Shown here in pieces: positions 1 through 10,389 of a stretch of 64,000 nucleotides of DNA. Position 1 is the first letter of the stretch, and every line of letters starts with the position of its first letter. This DNA is from an uncultured Armatimonadota bacterium (GTDB taxonomy: Bacteria > Armatimonadota > Fimbriimonadia > Fimbriimonadales > Fimbriimonadaceae). Below the pieces are notes generated by a model. The model did no database searches. It saw only the letters and a program-made list of their open reading frames with translations, and was not told the origin of the DNA. The position numbers and the translations under genes were made by a program. The stretch lies in NCBI GenBank assembly GCA_903899015.1, contig CAIUHP010000097.1, positions 1-64,000 on the forward strand, in the 5' to 3' direction.

Positions 1-1350
1 CGTCGCTACCTTCGTATCACTGCTCAAACCCACCTGAAGACCACCCGCAGGGGCTGGAAAATTCAGCGTGACCGTACCAGTAGAGGAAGTGCCTCCCAGA
101 ACCGTCACCGGAGACATCTTGATGCTGATGACGTGGATGCTTTCAAGGGCGACGATCACTTGATCGCCACATACGTAAAGCCGGCCATCTACACCGATTG
201 ATGGCGGGCCGCTATAGATCGGACTGCCGATATCATAAGTCCAAATGATTGAGCCATTTGACGCGTTGATGGCATACACCAATCCGTCGTCGCAGTTGGA
301 ATAGATCACACCGTCCGGGCCAACGGAAGGCGTATAGGAACCAAAGAAGCTAGATCCTCCTGTTTGGCAAGTCCAGCGAGTCGAACCATCCTTTGGACTC
401 AATGCATAAACTTTTCCATCCGCGAGGCAAAGATAGAGCGTTCCATCGGTTCCAATCGCCGGAGAAGAAGTGATATTGACGCCAAATGGAACCGTCCATT
501 TCAATGAGCCGGTCATTCCATCGAAAGCATAGAGCTTGCTGTTTGAAATGTCATAGACCGTGCCATCGTCGGCAAGAACGGGAGGAGCATTGGGAAGAAA
601 ACCAAAAGTCTCAGAATGAACGGATTGCCAGATGACTTTCCCGTCAATCGGACTTAAAGCGTAGATGTAGCCAAACCCGGATCCTTCTCCCTGACCAATG
701 TAGACGGTTCCGTCCGAGCCGATGGCGGGTGGAGTGACGTAAACACTACCGTTGGAGTTTTGCTTCGAAAAGGACCATTTCAAAGCACCCGTCTTCGAAT
801 CATAGGCTCTGAGACTCGAACCTCCTCCTCCAAAGGGAGGAGTAAAAGACGTTCCTGCATAGACCGTGCCTCTGTCATCTAGGACTGGATTAAAGGCGTT
901 GTAGTGGTATCCAACTTCGGAAGTACTCCACTTATAAGCACCATTGCTTCCGTCTAAGGCAGCGAGAGAACTCGTCCCATTATCACCCTCAAGATAACCG
1001 TAAACCGTGCCATCCAATCCTACTACCGGCCACCGAGGTGCTCCCGTAGTAGGAGCGGCCACCGTCCAAAGAACGGAACCTGTATTACCATCGAGTGCGG
1101 CCATCCCGTTCTTAGCACCGTAGTTGAAATAGATATTGCCGTTCAGACCAATAACGGGATAGGAGGTTTGCCCCATATTGGTCGACCAAATCTTCCTTGG
1201 CAAAACGTGTCCCGCAGCGCTTCGGCTTGTGTTCGCGAGATCGCCATACATTTTCGGCCACCCGGATGGAGCAATTTGAGCTTGCGCAAGCCCGACGAAC
1301 GCCGATAACATGAAAAGGGTAAGAGCCCTCAGTGAGGTTTGGAATGGCAT
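1..1350 (-). CDS. Exported PQQ-type beta-propeller repeat protein (3' end outside window)
   Basis: The reverse frame is open from an ATG at 1350 to the window edge, about 450 codons with no stop, so the C-terminus is missing. The N-terminus (MPFQTSLRALTLFMLSAF...) is a signal peptide ending near AQA. The body is a series of repeats of the form YALDG-x-G-x2-W and VYGS/VYAG with Asp-Gly-Thr-Val turns, which is typical of PQQ-like (BamB/quinoprotein dehydrogenase) propellers. The last visible stretch (VTVLGGTSSTGTVTL) starts a Ser/Thr-rich beta domain common in secreted proteins of this type. No catalytic residues can be assigned, so it may be a structural or binding propeller. No clear Shine-Dalgarno precedes the start. 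Confidence 0.85.
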   Translation of the reverse strand, partial: MPFQTSLRALTLFMLSAFVGLAQAQIAPSGWPKMYGDLANTSRSAAGHVLPRKIWSTNMGQTSYPVIGLNGNIYFNYGAKNGMAALDGNTGSVLWTVAAPTTGAPRWPVVGLDGTVYGYLEGDNGTSSLAALDGSNGAYKWSTSEVGYHYNAFNPVLDDRGTVYAGTSFTPPFGGGGSSLRAYDSKTGALKWSFSKQNSNGSVYVTPPAIGSDGTVYIGQGEGSGFGYIYALSPIDGKVIWQSVHSETFGFLPNAPPVLADDGTVYDISNSKLYAFDGMTGSLKWTVPFGVNITSSPAIGTDGTLYLCLADGKVYALSPKDGSTRWTCQTGGSSFFGSYTPSVGPDGVIYSNCDDGLVYAINASNGSIIWTYDIGSPIYSGPPSIGVDGRLYVCGDQVIVALESIHVISIKMSPVTVLGGTSSTGTVTLNFPAPAGGLQVGLSSDTKVAT

Positions 1351-1571
1351 ATGGGCAACTCAATCAATTAAACGGCTAGCTGAAATAAATACCGGGAACA
1401 ATCGAAAGCGAGGGCTTTCATTTGGACGAGTTCCCTACCATTCCTGTTCCTATTTCGTGATGATTTGTCACGAGTATTCTCATGCTAGAGAGGCAGAACA
1501 GATCGGAGAAGTTCGATGGAATGGCAAAGATCGGACTGAATGCCTAATGGAAATTCTGCCCGGTATGGGAT

Positions 1572-2450
1572 CTACAGCTTGCCTAAGTTAAAGGATGCCG
1601 CAACGAGTAGTTGGTATCGCGGAATGTCTCCATGAAATGCAACTTGAACCGCTGCGCTATAGGTTGCGTACCGATGAACGGCATACGAGAGTCCGTGCAT
1701 CATTGTCAGATGATAATCTTGACCTGGCATAGGAGAAAAATAGACAAGCTCATTGGTATATTGCCATCGGCCGCCAGTAATAGGGCTCGTGGTGGATGCA
1801 GAAAGCAACACTTGATTGTCGTAGCCCGGTCCATTTCCACGGCTTAGGGCCGTCACTCCTGCATTGAAATCGCTGTGCAGTCCCCATTTGGTGAGATCCC
1901 TGCTTGCAAGGACAAACCCGGAGTAGTCCATTCTTCCGGTTCCGATTTGATTGGTGGCAGTGGGAATCTTGACAATAAGCTTTCCCGCAACATCAAATCC
2001 CTTTTTTTCCTGAGTGAGGAAAATATAGTGCACACCGGGATAGGTATCACCCATGCCAGTAGTGTGTGAATCCTGACGAACGTAGCCATCGAATCCCAGC
2101 AAATATTGGAGCCGGTTATTCAGAGCCGTGTATTTGAACGTAAATGGTGTTCCAAATAGTGAATCTCGTTCGAGGCTCTTCAAAACGCCAGGATCAAATT
2201 CAATCCAACCTGGGAATGAGACTTCAGCCGCATCGGTAACGGTTGGGGTGCCACCGGAGACCGCAGGAGGATGCGTATCGGGTGCATCTTGAGCTTGCGG
2301 CGGAGGTGGGACAATTTGTGCGGTCGATATGGGTGGATTTACTTTAGCTGGACTCTGGGCAACAGCTTGAATCTTACTAAGTGAAGCACCTGGTCGCCAA
2401 TCAGGTAATTTCGGCGCAATCGTAAAGAGCCCCCATGGCAGAAAAATCAA
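1572..2450 (-). CDS. Outer-membrane beta-barrel-like protein (transporter / phenol-degradation MetA-like family)
   Basis: A 292-residue protein. After a Pro/Ala-rich linker (about residues 30-75) comes a region of alternating beta strands with Tyr/Gly/Asn turns. It includes the stretch KIPTATNQIGTGRMDYSG (about 165-185), which resembles the conserved core of MetA/SphA-like outer-membrane proteins. The C-terminus (LLVAASFNLGKL) is a short amphipathic strand as in barrel proteins. The start ATG overlaps the TGA of the upstream TPR gene by 4 bases, so the pair is probably translationally coupled. The predicted N-terminus (MIFLPWGLFTIAP) is a poor signal peptide, so either the start or the export route is uncertain. 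The substrate is unknown. Confidence 0.6.
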   Translation of the reverse strand: MIFLPWGLFTIAPKLPDWRPGASLSKIQAVAQSPAKVNPPISTAQIVPPPPQAQDAPDTHPPAVSGGTPTVTDAAEVSFPGWIEFDPGVLKSLERDSLFGTPFTFKYTALNNRLQYLLGFDGYVRQDSHTTGMGDTYPGVHYIFLTQEKKGFDVAGKLIVKIPTATNQIGTGRMDYSGFVLASRDLTKWGLHSDFNAGVTALSRGNGPGYDNQVLLSASTTSPITGGRWQYTNELVYFSPMPGQDYHLTMMHGLSYAVHRYATYSAAVQVAFHGDIPRYQLLVAASFNLGKL

Positions 2451-3220
2451 TTCGCGCCTCCTTTTTGCTTTTGGGCCTGCTCTATTTGAGCCGCTAGTTC
2501 CTTTTCCTTTAACGCGTCCGCTGATCTCCCAATCTTCTCCATAACTGTCGCAAGCTTGAGATGGCCCTCTGCCTCCTCGGGAACGAGTTTGACAAGTTGA
2601 GTGTAGGCTTTTAGAGCAGCTGGGAAATTCCCCTCTTGGAACTCAAGGTCACCTAACGCGAGGAAAGAGTCATCGTCTGTGTTATCGTGACTTACAGCGG
2701 CTTGGATGTATGGACGAGCCTCTTTAAGGTGGCCTTGTTGCAAGGCAATTTCACCCAGAACGGCGTAGGCATGCCATTGATTCTTGTCCAAAGTCAGAGC
2801 TGTTTCGGCGTGAGATTTCGCCTCAGCCGTGCGTCCACGCTCGAGAAGCTCTTCAGCATACGTTGTGTTGAGATCGGCACTTTTAGGATCACGAAACACC
2901 TCGGCCTCAAGTTGCTGAAATGCTTCCTGCTCTTGTCCCTCGGTACGGGCCACGTGAATCCCGTGCTCAGCTTCCGCAGAATGCGGATTTAACTTGAGAA
3001 CATCACCAAATTGTTCCAACGCTCTTTGCTTGCGTCCAATCTTGAGATAGGTGTTACCTAAGCCAAGGTGAGCGGCAACACCGGTCGCATTCCAAACAAG
3101 TGCTTCTCGGTACCGAGAGATGGCCGCGGTATATTCGTGGCGGGAAAAAGCCCGATCACCCGCATTCACTTGAGCGGTGTAGCCCATCGACCCTCTCTGT
3201 CCATGCGCCAACCTAGCCAT
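2447..3220 (-). CDS. TPR-repeat protein, probably exported
   Basis: A 257-residue protein built almost wholly of tetratricopeptide repeats (about 6-7, residues 20-245; for example AHLGLGNTYLKIGRKQRALEQF and ALKAYTQLVKL). TPR proteins act as protein-binding scaffolds; the partner here is probably the coupled barrel protein downstream (4-base ATGA overlap). The ATG at 3220 has no Shine-Dalgarno. The frame stays open upstream to 3316 and encodes a hydrophobic segment followed by LLLSSC, which looks like a lipoprotein signal. A GAGGGG lies five bases before a CTG at 3298. The true start may therefore be non-ATG, at about 3298, making this a lipoprotein. Confidence 0.8.
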   Translation of the reverse strand: MARLAHGQRGSMGYTAQVNAGDRAFSRHEYTAAISRYREALVWNATGVAAHLGLGNTYLKIGRKQRALEQFGDVLKLNPHSAEAEHGIHVARTEGQEQEAFQQLEAEVFRDPKSADLNTTYAEELLERGRTAEAKSHAETALTLDKNQWHAYAVLGEIALQQGHLKEARPYIQAAVSHDNTDDDSFLALGDLEFQEGNFPAALKAYTQLVKLVPEEAEGHLKLATVMEKIGRSADALKEKELAAQIEQAQKQKGGAN

Positions 3221-3446
3221 GAAGCAGGACGACAGAAGTAAGGCGAGGATCGGCGTGTGGATACAGATGTGGCGAATGGATAATCTCGGTTGAATCAGGT
3301 TGGCCCCTCGACTATTTTATCGACTCCAATATCCGTTCAACTCAATAATAAGAAAATGGCCAGCAATACGACAAAAGTCAATAGTGTGACGCTAACGAAT
3401 AGTCAGCAAACCTAACTTCGAATTAGGTACCAAGCCGTTGACATCG

Positions 3447-6314
3447 CTAAATGGTCTGTGATGCAGACAAGAGCATTGGCACCGCTCGATCGAATTCAGC
3501 TTCAAGAGATGGCATACGTTCTGCTGCGGCGGGAACATTTCCTTCTCGACCTAGCATTTCAATATCAGCGGCTACGCTCGCAAGCTTAACAGCCCCCATG
3601 GTAGCGCTGGCTCCCTTCAGCTGGTGAGCCGCTCGGTAGACTGCATCCGAATCTTGACTCGTAATAGCTTCTCGAACCTGAGAGACCATGCCTGGTCCTG
3701 TCTCAGCAAATTTCTGGGCTATCTTGTGGACCAAGTCTTTGCTTCCACCACAGCGCTCAAGTAACCCTTCGAGATCAATCGTTCCTTCCATGCTCATATC
3801 GTTACCCGTAATTGATTTCGGTGAAACCGTACAGAACTTTAACACCGTTGCTAACAAAATTTTGGCGTCTATCGGTTTGGATACGTATCCATCCATTCCG
3901 GCATCAAGGCATTTCTGACGATCGCCCTCCATCGCATTAGCCGTTAAGGCAATAATAACAGTATGACGCCCTGTAGTGGCTTCAAATCTCCGAATTGCTT
4001 CGGTTGCTTCGAAGCCGTCCATTACAGGCATTTGACAGTCCATGAGAATAAAGTCAAATCGATCCTGTTTGATTTCCTGTACCGCATCCTCTCCATTTTC
4101 GGATTGAATAACGGTACATCCCCAACGCTCTAGCATCGACGCTGCTACAGCGCGGTTGATCATATTGTCTTCCGCAATGAGTGCCCTCATGCCGACCAAT
4201 TGTCGATCGTCTGAGGCGACCTCTTCGACCTCCTTGACGTTTGTAGCTCGGTAAACCGATTCGTGAACGAGTCGTCTTAGGTCGGTGCTTTGGGCCGGCT
4301 TAACAAGTGCGCCAGCAAATCCTACTGCTTTCAATTCTTCAAGCGAGGCATATGAACCAAAGGAGGACAATAGAATCATTGGAATCTTGTTCACACGAGG
4401 GTCCATCATCACCCTTTTTGCGACTTCAATTCCATCTATGCCAGGCATCTGATGATCGATAATGACCAGGTCCAACTTGCCCTCCGCACCATCGATATTG
4501 ATGATGCTCAGCGCTTCTTGTCCTGAAACAGCTTCTACGACAACCATTCCCCAAGATTTGAGGAGCTCGCGCAAGACCCAAAGATTGGTTGGATTGTCAT
4601 CTACTGCAAGGACGCGAAGCCCAGGAAAGTCTTCGGGAATACCTTCATCGTCGATGCTGCCAAGCTCAAATGTGAGATCAAACCAGAAAGTACTTCCCTC
4701 TCCAAGGTGGCTCTCGACTCCCATCTTGCCACCCATGATCTCAACAAGATTCTTGGTGATGGAGAGACCTAATCCGGTACCTCCAAAACGCCTTGTTGAC
4801 GTTCCGTCGACCTGGGTGAAGCTATCAAAAATGGTTTGAAGTTGGTTGTACGGGATTCCGACTCCCGTATCCTTCACAACGAAGTGAGCGGTGACACGAT
4901 CGCCTTCGTGGGCAATAAGGTCCACTCGGGTTGTCACTTCGCCTTTTTCAGTAAATTTAACGGCGTTCCCAACGAGGTTCGTTAAGATCTGGCGTAGTCG
5001 GACCGGATCCGCCAATACGTCGAGTGGCAAACTTGGATCAATGGAGACGGCTAGTTCGAGCCCCTTTTCGTGAGCTCTTGGAGCAAGCAGGCGAGCAACT
5101 TCCTCGACAATCATTCGAATATTTACATCAGACGGCGTGACTGTCATTTTGCCGGCCTCAATCTTCGAAAAATCGAGAATGTCGTTGATAATTGTTAGCA
5201 GCGCATCGGCACTTCGCTGGATCGTGCCCGCATAAGCCCTCTGCTCAAGCGTAAGTGGAGTCCCGAGCAGTAATTCGGTCATTCCGATAACGCCATTCAT
5301 CGGCGTTCGAATTTCATGGCTCATATTCGCCAGGAATTCCGATTTGGCTCGGCTCGCTTCTTCGGCTTGGCCAAGGGCGATTCGCAAGTTCGCGGCAAGC
5401 ATATCTTGCTCTTTAACCGCGCGGCGTCTCTGATCGTCGGTGCGGTTAAGAAATCCGGCCGCCGAACCGACCAGGGCAGTCATAAAGCCAACGTTCAGGA
5501 CGACGAAAAGGGAGTCTCCCATTTCCGGGCCGATCAGCCCCATTCGTTGGAGGATAACTCGAATGGCGCCCAATCCAAATGGGAAGGTGATCGCAAGAGG
5601 TAATACTCGGCGGGCAAGAATACTCCCCGTTCCTTCTCCGTTGAATAGCCTCATGGCTCCAACATCCGAACGAGCGCCAAGTAATCCAAAACCAAGCAGC
5701 ACCATGCAAACGACCGTGTGAATCGGCATGGGGATTTGAGTCTGAGCCTGGGTGGTGTTGTAGATCGCCATCGCACCGTAGGCAAACCCAACAAGTGCGA
5801 TCATCGACACGCAAAGGACGATTACCGAGATCAGCTGCGAAATCTTGACAGCGACTGCCTTCTTTGAACTGAGGAGGAGCAAGACAACTCCGATACCCAG
5901 GAGACATGAGGCAGTAAACGAATCCATCGTATTCGCTCGGTAAGGTGCGTCGGCAACGAACCGCCCTGCGAATATCAGTTGGTCAATCCCTATCGGCACG
6001 TTAAAGCAGATTGAAATCAACTTGAGGGTGCAAGTCGCAACTGTGACTAAACCAAAAAGGTTGGCTAAGCCGCCTAACTTTGGCAAATCACGGAACGCCT
6101 TGATCCGAAAAGCCAATGCCACCAAAATAAGAAGCAGGGCTACCGTTGGATTCATGCGCACGAGCCACTCGATACGAGGATTCGGCTCTGTATCAGAAAG
6201 CAGGAATGCCCAAGTTGCAAGAACAACCACCGCACACATCGAAACGAGTGAAGTAACTGAGTTCGTGACGATTCGCGATATTTGACTTCCGCGACTGGCA
6301 GCTGCTTTTAGCAT
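3447..6314 (-). CDS. Hybrid sensor histidine kinase with two receiver domains and Hpt (BarA-like layout)
   Basis: A 955-residue multidomain phosphorelay protein. Residues 1-290 contain about eight hydrophobic membrane segments. HisKA follows, with phospho-acceptor His at about 333 ([17 protein letters not shown]). The HATPase domain has DTGVGIP and GTGLGLSI boxes. Receiver 1 has Asp at about 620 (IIDHQMPG), receiver 2 has Asp at about 759 ([11 protein letters not shown]), and the C-terminal Hpt domain has His at about 897 (AAHQLKGAS). All phosphotransfer residues are present, so a complete His-Asp-His-Asp relay is expected. The membrane part is not a recognised periplasmic sensor and may sense within the bilayer. 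No output regulator is adjacent. A GGTGA ribosome site lies upstream of the ATG. Confidence 0.93.
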   Translation of the reverse strand: MLKAAASRGSQISRIVTNSVTSLVSMCAVVVLATWAFLLSDTEPNPRIEWLVRMNPTVALLLILVALAFRIKAFRDLPKLGGLANLFGLVTVATCTLKLISICFNVPIGIDQLIFAGRFVADAPYRANTMDSFTASCLLGIGVVLLLLSSKKAVAVKISQLISVIVLCVSMIALVGFAYGAMAIYNTTQAQTQIPMPIHTVVCMVLLGFGLLGARSDVGAMRLFNGEGTGSILARRVLPLAITFPFGLGAIRVILQRMGLIGPEMGDSLFVVLNVGFMTALVGSAAGFLNRTDDQRRRAVKEQDMLAANLRIALGQAEEASRAKSEFLANMSHEIRTPMNGVIGMTELLLGTPLTLEQRAYAGTIQRSADALLTIINDILDFSKIEAGKMTVTPSDVNIRMIVEEVARLLAPRAHEKGLELAVSIDPSLPLDVLADPVRLRQILTNLVGNAVKFTEKGEVTTRVDLIAHEGDRVTAHFVVKDTGVGIPYNQLQTIFDSFTQVDGTSTRRFGGTGLGLSITKNLVEIMGGKMGVESHLGEGSTFWFDLTFELGSIDDEGIPEDFPGLRVLAVDDNPTNLWVLRELLKSWGMVVVEAVSGQEALSIINIDGAEGKLDLVIIDHQMPGIDGIEVAKRVMMDPRVNKIPMILLSSFGSYASLEELKAVGFAGALVKPAQSTDLRRLVHESVYRATNVKEVEEVASDDRQLVGMRALIAEDNMINRAVAASMLERWGCTVIQSENGEDAVQEIKQDRFDFILMDCQMPVMDGFEATEAIRRFEATTGRHTVIIALTANAMEGDRQKCLDAGMDGYVSKPIDAKILLATVLKFCTVSPKSITGNDMSMEGTIDLEGLLERCGGSKDLVHKIAQKFAETGPGMVSQVREAITSQDSDAVYRAAHQLKGASATMGAVKLASVAADIEMLGREGNVPAAAERMPSLEAEFDRAVPMLLSASQTI

Positions 6315-6401
6315 GATTCGTGTTTCACCAAAATTAACGGCATCGTTACTCTAGAGGCTGGTTTGTCTTCAATTGAGACAAGCCCAGTGAATTTCAAACG
6401 T

Positions 6402-7010
6402 TTAAACTATCAGTCCCCTCTGACCGAGTTCTTTCCGAGTAGTGTCGATTTGTTGATGCCAAATGGCATCGAGCCCGTAGTCTCTTGCGCCCTGGGCCAA
6501 CATCTCACGGTCATCCATATAGACAACTTCCTCTTTACGAGCGTTGGAGACTTCGAGGGCTAAGCGGTAGATATCCTCGTAGGGTTTGCGTCTGCCGACG
6601 AATGCGGAGACGATGAAGATGTCAATGAATTCACTGAGGTTGAACGTGTCAATTCGATGCTGAGCGATTTCTCGTCCCTCATTGCTCACCGCAACAACTT
6701 TCAAATTGTATTTCGACTTTAGATCCTTGACCATTTGGATCATGTCAGGAAACGGTTGCGACTGAGCGAGGATGAACTCCACCAATTCAGCTTGCGGAAA
6801 ATTGCGTGGTTTGTGAAACACCGCGAATTCTAGGTACTCGCTCAAGCTATTGAAGCCTTGCTCGTAATTAGGAAAAACCGCTTCATGTCGTTGCTGAAGC
6901 TCTTTCGGATCGATGCCGAATTTTTCGGCAGCTCGATCTCGAGAATGGTGATCCCACCCATTTGTGAGGAGCACTCCCCCCAAATCCGTAAACAAGAAAG
7001 TTGGACGCAT
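6402..7010 (-). CDS. HAD-superfamily hydrolase (subfamily IA, YihX-like)
   Basis: A 202-residue HAD phosphatase-like protein. Motif I is FTDLGGVLL, with the nucleophile Asp at about residue 9 and the usual second Asp replaced by Gly, as in the YihX/epoxide-hydrolase-type branch. Motif II is VAVSNEG, motif III is the Lys in GRRKPYEDIY, and motif IV is VVYMDDREM. The cap is a small helical bundle (residues 20-85). It probably removes phosphate from a sugar phosphate or nucleotide, but the substrate cannot be read from the sequence. It stands alone, with a hairpin at about 6360-6385 downstream of its stop. Confidence 0.85.
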   Translation of the reverse strand: MRPTFLFTDLGGVLLTNGWDHHSRDRAAEKFGIDPKELQQRHEAVFPNYEQGFNSLSEYLEFAVFHKPRNFPQAELVEFILAQSQPFPDMIQMVKDLKSKYNLKVVAVSNEGREIAQHRIDTFNLSEFIDIFIVSAFVGRRKPYEDIYRLALEVSNARKEEVVYMDDREMLAQGARDYGLDAIWHQQIDTTRKELGQRGLIV

Positions 7011-7093
7011 GATGACAGGGATGTTATCCCAGGTTCAATCTTGCTCCCCTACCAGGATGATTAACACTCACGTTTTTATGTGACAAGAGTGTT

Positions 7094-7117
7094 TAAGGGC
7101 GGACGAAGCCGCCCTTA
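7094..7117 (-). terminator. Hairpin downstream of the BNR gene
   Basis: A perfect 9-bp inverted repeat (TAAGGGCGG / CCGCCCTTA) with a 6-base loop lies just past the stop of the gene ending at 7124. The downstream T tract is weak in both directions, so termination is likely but not certain. Confidence 0.6.
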
Positions 7118-7123
7118 TTGTTG

Positions 7124-10060
7124 CTATTTAGTGACGCTCCAATCTTGACTCACGGTGACAGCACCGACGGTCAATTCGAGTTTGTACTTGCCGATTGGGA
7201 TGTAGGTAGCGCGTTGTGCTTCAAATGGATCAACGAGGGCTTCATCGCCTTTCTTGAGTTTGCGCTTTGTAATCACGATCGGCTTTTGAGACGTTAACTC
7301 CAAGTCAAACGAAAGGTTGTTAAATCCTCGAACAGCGTTGAAAGAGGTCTCCTTCACGACCTTACCGTCCTTTGACTTGATTCGAATGACTGCGGCACCA
7401 GGTTCTTTGGTCCAAAATGTTCCTGTAACCTTAGGTGGTCGTGGGGGGGCCGTATCCCACTTTTCGCGTCGATCATAGCCCCAAGAGCTAGAGTGCGTCA
7501 CGTCATCTACGGAATCCAGCTTCAAATCCTTCTTTCGTAGGTCTGGCGTAATACTCAACACTCGATCCAAAGGCAGCACCCAAATGCTGCGCGCGTGAGT
7601 GGCAATAACCAGTTCCTTGTCGCGAGCTTGGATCGCTAAGTCATGTACGGGAGTGTTCGGTAAGCCACCTTTGAGTATTTCCCACTTTTGACCACCGTCG
7701 AACGAGATGTAGACTCCCATATCGGTACCCACATACAGAACACCGCTTTCATTAGGATCTTCCCGAACGACATTGATGGTTTCGTTTGGCAGATTGCCAA
7801 CGATCGACTTCCAGGTTTTGCCTTGATCGGTCGATTTCCATAGGTAAGGCGCAAAGTCGTCCTCTCGATAGCCAGATTGTGAGACGTAGACCGTATTCTC
7901 ATCCCATTTACTCGCTACAACGCGAGAGACCCACTTATCAGGCGCGGGAGTTAGAATCTTTGTCCACTGATAACCGCCATCAGGAGTTACCTGAACATTT
8001 CCATCATCACAGCCAACGTAGATCAGACCAAAACGTAGAGGGCTTTCGCTTACATCCTTGATCGTGGAGAAAGGCACATTGCCGTTCGGAATATTCTTGG
8101 TCAGATCCGGGGAAATGGGTTTAAAATGCCGGCCCTGATCGAACGATCTGTACAACCTTTGAGCACCAACATAAATAATATCGGAATCATGGGTTGAAAT
8201 CAGGATCGGTGAGATCCAATTGAATCTCATTGCGGGATCGCCTTTTGGAGCAGAAGGTCGAGCGCTGTTTTGCTCGTTTGTTACTTGGTTGATTCCGGTG
8301 TGCTCACCGAACTGTGACGCGACGTAAACGAAGTCTCCGTCTTTCCTTGGATCAACGGCAACTGCGCTTCCGTCACCGCCCCCAATAGCCTTCCATTGGT
8401 TGACATCGCTCACCCCGGGACGATAGGAGCTTGGTCCCTTGAGCGTTCCGTTATCTTGCAAGCCGGTGTAGATGTTGTACGGGACTTTGTTATCGAGGGC
8501 AAGAGTGGTTGCTTGGCCCACCGCAAGGTTGTTAAGGTGCTTAATCGTTGCCCCACCGTCGTAGGAGAGATATAGCCCACCATCGTTACCCACCCACACT
8601 TTTCTTGGGTCTCGCGGGTCGTTCCATACTGCGTGATAATCCACGTGAGCCCGCTGGAAAACGGATGTCCAATTTTTGCCACCGTCCTTTGAATGAAGCA
8701 AAGGAAGCCCCATAACGTAAACGTCATTGGCATCGCTTGGGTTGACAGATACTTTGCCCCAGTAGTAGCCGCCAAATGGGCCGAATTGACCGTGGTCGGT
8801 TCGGTACCAAGACTTTCCAGAGTTGTCGGTACGATAAAGTTCTGCGCCGACTTGAGTGCCAAATAGATTTGGAGATTTCTTGGCGAACCGGGCAATTAAC
8901 TGAGCGACCGTGAGTTTCTTGTCTTTAATCTGTTTGAGGACGTCATCCGTGTTGATTTCAGGCTCGAAACCGCGCATGAAAGTTTGGAGCTTCGACTTAT
9001 CAACTTCTTGAATCGTATCATCGTCTAGGAGCGAGAACCTTCGAGGAGTCAAACGTCCAGTGGGTACTTTCTCGTCGGCGTCCGCCCAATCTTCATCTTC
9101 GGCCTGGTTGTCTACAAAGGCGTAAACCGTCTCGGGATGGGATGCGCAAATGGAAAGACCAATTCTGCCCGCAGGGTCACCGCTCGGAATAGTTGGCATC
9201 TTCGCCCAAGTCTTCCCACCATTCACTGACTTATAAACGGCGCTTCCTGGACCACTTTCCACGAAGTCCCACGATTTTCGGTCTCGCTGCCAAAGGCTCG
9301 CATAGATAGTATCGGGATTCTTTGGATCCATTGCCATATCGACGGCCCCAGTGAACTCGTCTTTCTTTAAAACCAGATCCCACGTCTTACCGCCATCAAC
9401 GGTTTTATAGACTCCTCGTTCCGCGTTCTGTGAGTAAAGATGACCTAGAGCAGCGACGTAAACGATCTTGTCGTTCTTCGGATTGATGAGGATTTTGCCG
9501 ATATGATGGCTTTCAGGGAGGCCCATCCAAGTCCATGTTTTGCCTGAATCGATGCTCTTAAAAACGCCCGTTCCCGCGTAACTGGTTCTCTGACTGTTCT
9601 CCTCTCCCGTTCCAACCCAAATCGTCTTGCCGTCGTTGCTAACCGCTACCGCTCCGATTCCAAAGGCACTTTGATTACCAAAAAGCGACGTCCAACTTTG
9701 TCCATCATCATCCGTCCGATAGAGACCACCGGTGGCGAAGGCCACATATACTTTGCTTGGATCGCCCAAAGGAGCGACAATGACGTTCACGCGTCCGCTT
9801 TGAACCTCGGGGCCAACACTTCTCCAAGGAATACCGTTAAAAGGGCTGTCCGATTCTAGTTGAAGATGCTGTTTGTAGCCTTTCAGCCATTCGTCGGCAG
9901 ACATTCCCCTGACTATTTTCGGATGGAATGTTCGACGTTGCTCATCCTTAGTGACGCGTTTTGAAGGAGCATCTTGACCTTCGTCAGGGTCCACTTGTGC
10001 AAAAGCATTTGATGCCAGGCTTGCGAACGATACGAGCAACAACCAATGGTAAGAACGCAT
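7124..10060 (-). CDS. Exported VPS10/sortilin-like BNR-repeat propeller protein
   Basis: A 978-residue protein with a clear signal peptide (MRSYHWLLLVSFASLASNAFAQ). From about residue 75 to 800 it has repeated Asp-box motifs (S/T-x-D-G-G-x-x-W, e.g. VYKTVDGGKTW, SFDGGQKW, SKDGGKNW), as in the WD40/YVTN/BNR-like proteins often annotated as glycosyl hydrolases. The last 170 residues form a beta domain (TGTFWTKEPGAAVIRIKS), likely a fibronectin/FlgD-like sandwich. The catalytic activity of this family is not established, so a binding or structural role outside the cytoplasm is equally likely. Monocistronic, with a hairpin just downstream. Confidence 0.88.
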   Translation of the reverse strand: MRSYHWLLLVSFASLASNAFAQVDPDEGQDAPSKRVTKDEQRRTFHPKIVRGMSADEWLKGYKQHLQLESDSPFNGIPWRSVGPEVQSGRVNVIVAPLGDPSKVYVAFATGGLYRTDDDGQSWTSLFGNQSAFGIGAVAVSNDGKTIWVGTGEENSQRTSYAGTGVFKSIDSGKTWTWMGLPESHHIGKILINPKNDKIVYVAALGHLYSQNAERGVYKTVDGGKTWDLVLKKDEFTGAVDMAMDPKNPDTIYASLWQRDRKSWDFVESGPGSAVYKSVNGGKTWAKMPTIPSGDPAGRIGLSICASHPETVYAFVDNQAEDEDWADADEKVPTGRLTPRRFSLLDDDTIQEVDKSKLQTFMRGFEPEINTDDVLKQIKDKKLTVAQLIARFAKKSPNLFGTQVGAELYRTDNSGKSWYRTDHGQFGPFGGYYWGKVSVNPSDANDVYVMGLPLLHSKDGGKNWTSVFQRAHVDYHAVWNDPRDPRKVWVGNDGGLYLSYDGGATIKHLNNLAVGQATTLALDNKVPYNIYTGLQDNGTLKGPSSYRPGVSDVNQWKAIGGGDGSAVAVDPRKDGDFVYVASQFGEHTGINQVTNEQNSARPSAPKGDPAMRFNWISPILISTHDSDIIYVGAQRLYRSFDQGRHFKPISPDLTKNIPNGNVPFSTIKDVSESPLRFGLIYVGCDDGNVQVTPDGGYQWTKILTPAPDKWVSRVVASKWDENTVYVSQSGYREDDFAPYLWKSTDQGKTWKSIVGNLPNETINVVREDPNESGVLYVGTDMGVYISFDGGQKWEILKGGLPNTPVHDLAIQARDKELVIATHARSIWVLPLDRVLSITPDLRKKDLKLDSVDDVTHSSSWGYDRREKWDTAPPRPPKVTGTFWTKEPGAAVIRIKSKDGKVVKETSFNAVRGFNNLSFDLELTSQKPIVITKRKLKKGDEALVDPFEAQRATYIPIGKYKLELTVGAVTVSQDWSVTK

Positions 10061-10157
10061 TAAGAGACGTTCTACCTTGGAGGATGCCCCGATAAGCCTA
10101 GAAAATTATGAGATACGAGTTAAATCAACCGCTTCGGGCGGATTCCTTGACCAAAGC

Positions 10158-10328
10158 TTACGCTTGGGGGCTTATTGCTAATTCGAGAATTCGAAGCTGT
10201 CGTTCAATTTGTTCTTCTAAATTGACTGAAGTCGATTGCGATTCAGTACCCGCTTCTTCAAAAGCCTGGGTTGGAGTCTTACTCGTGGCAACTATCGGTT
10301 GAAGCACTTGCATTGCATCGTTTCCCAT
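10158..10328 (-). CDS. Small hypothetical protein
   Basis: A 56-codon frame from ATG at 10328 (MGNDAMQVLQPIVATSK) with a predicted amphipathic C-terminal helix (NLEEQIERQLRILELAI). It lies after modB in the same direction. An upstream in-frame ATG at 10376 would lengthen it to 72 residues, but that part crosses a CCCC/GGGG dyad (about 10350-10364) and looks less protein-like. No family was recognised, and the opposite-strand frame here has poorer composition. It is a candidate only. Confidence 0.4.
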   Translation of the reverse strand: MGNDAMQVLQPIVATSKTPTQAFEEAGTESQSTSVNLEEQIERQLRILELAISPQA

Positions 10329-10389
10329 GATGTTTGTTAAGACGGTGAAACCCCTTAAAGGGGTGCAACTCCTCATTAGTCCGTTTCAT

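Noticed and set aside
1310-1591. 93-codon plus-strand frame
   Set aside because: It overlaps the start of the PQQ-propeller gene on the other strand and has no family character; treated as chance.
5446-5907. 153-codon frame inside the hybrid kinase
   Set aside because: Cys/Arg/Pro-rich alternate frame of an intact membrane-kinase gene.
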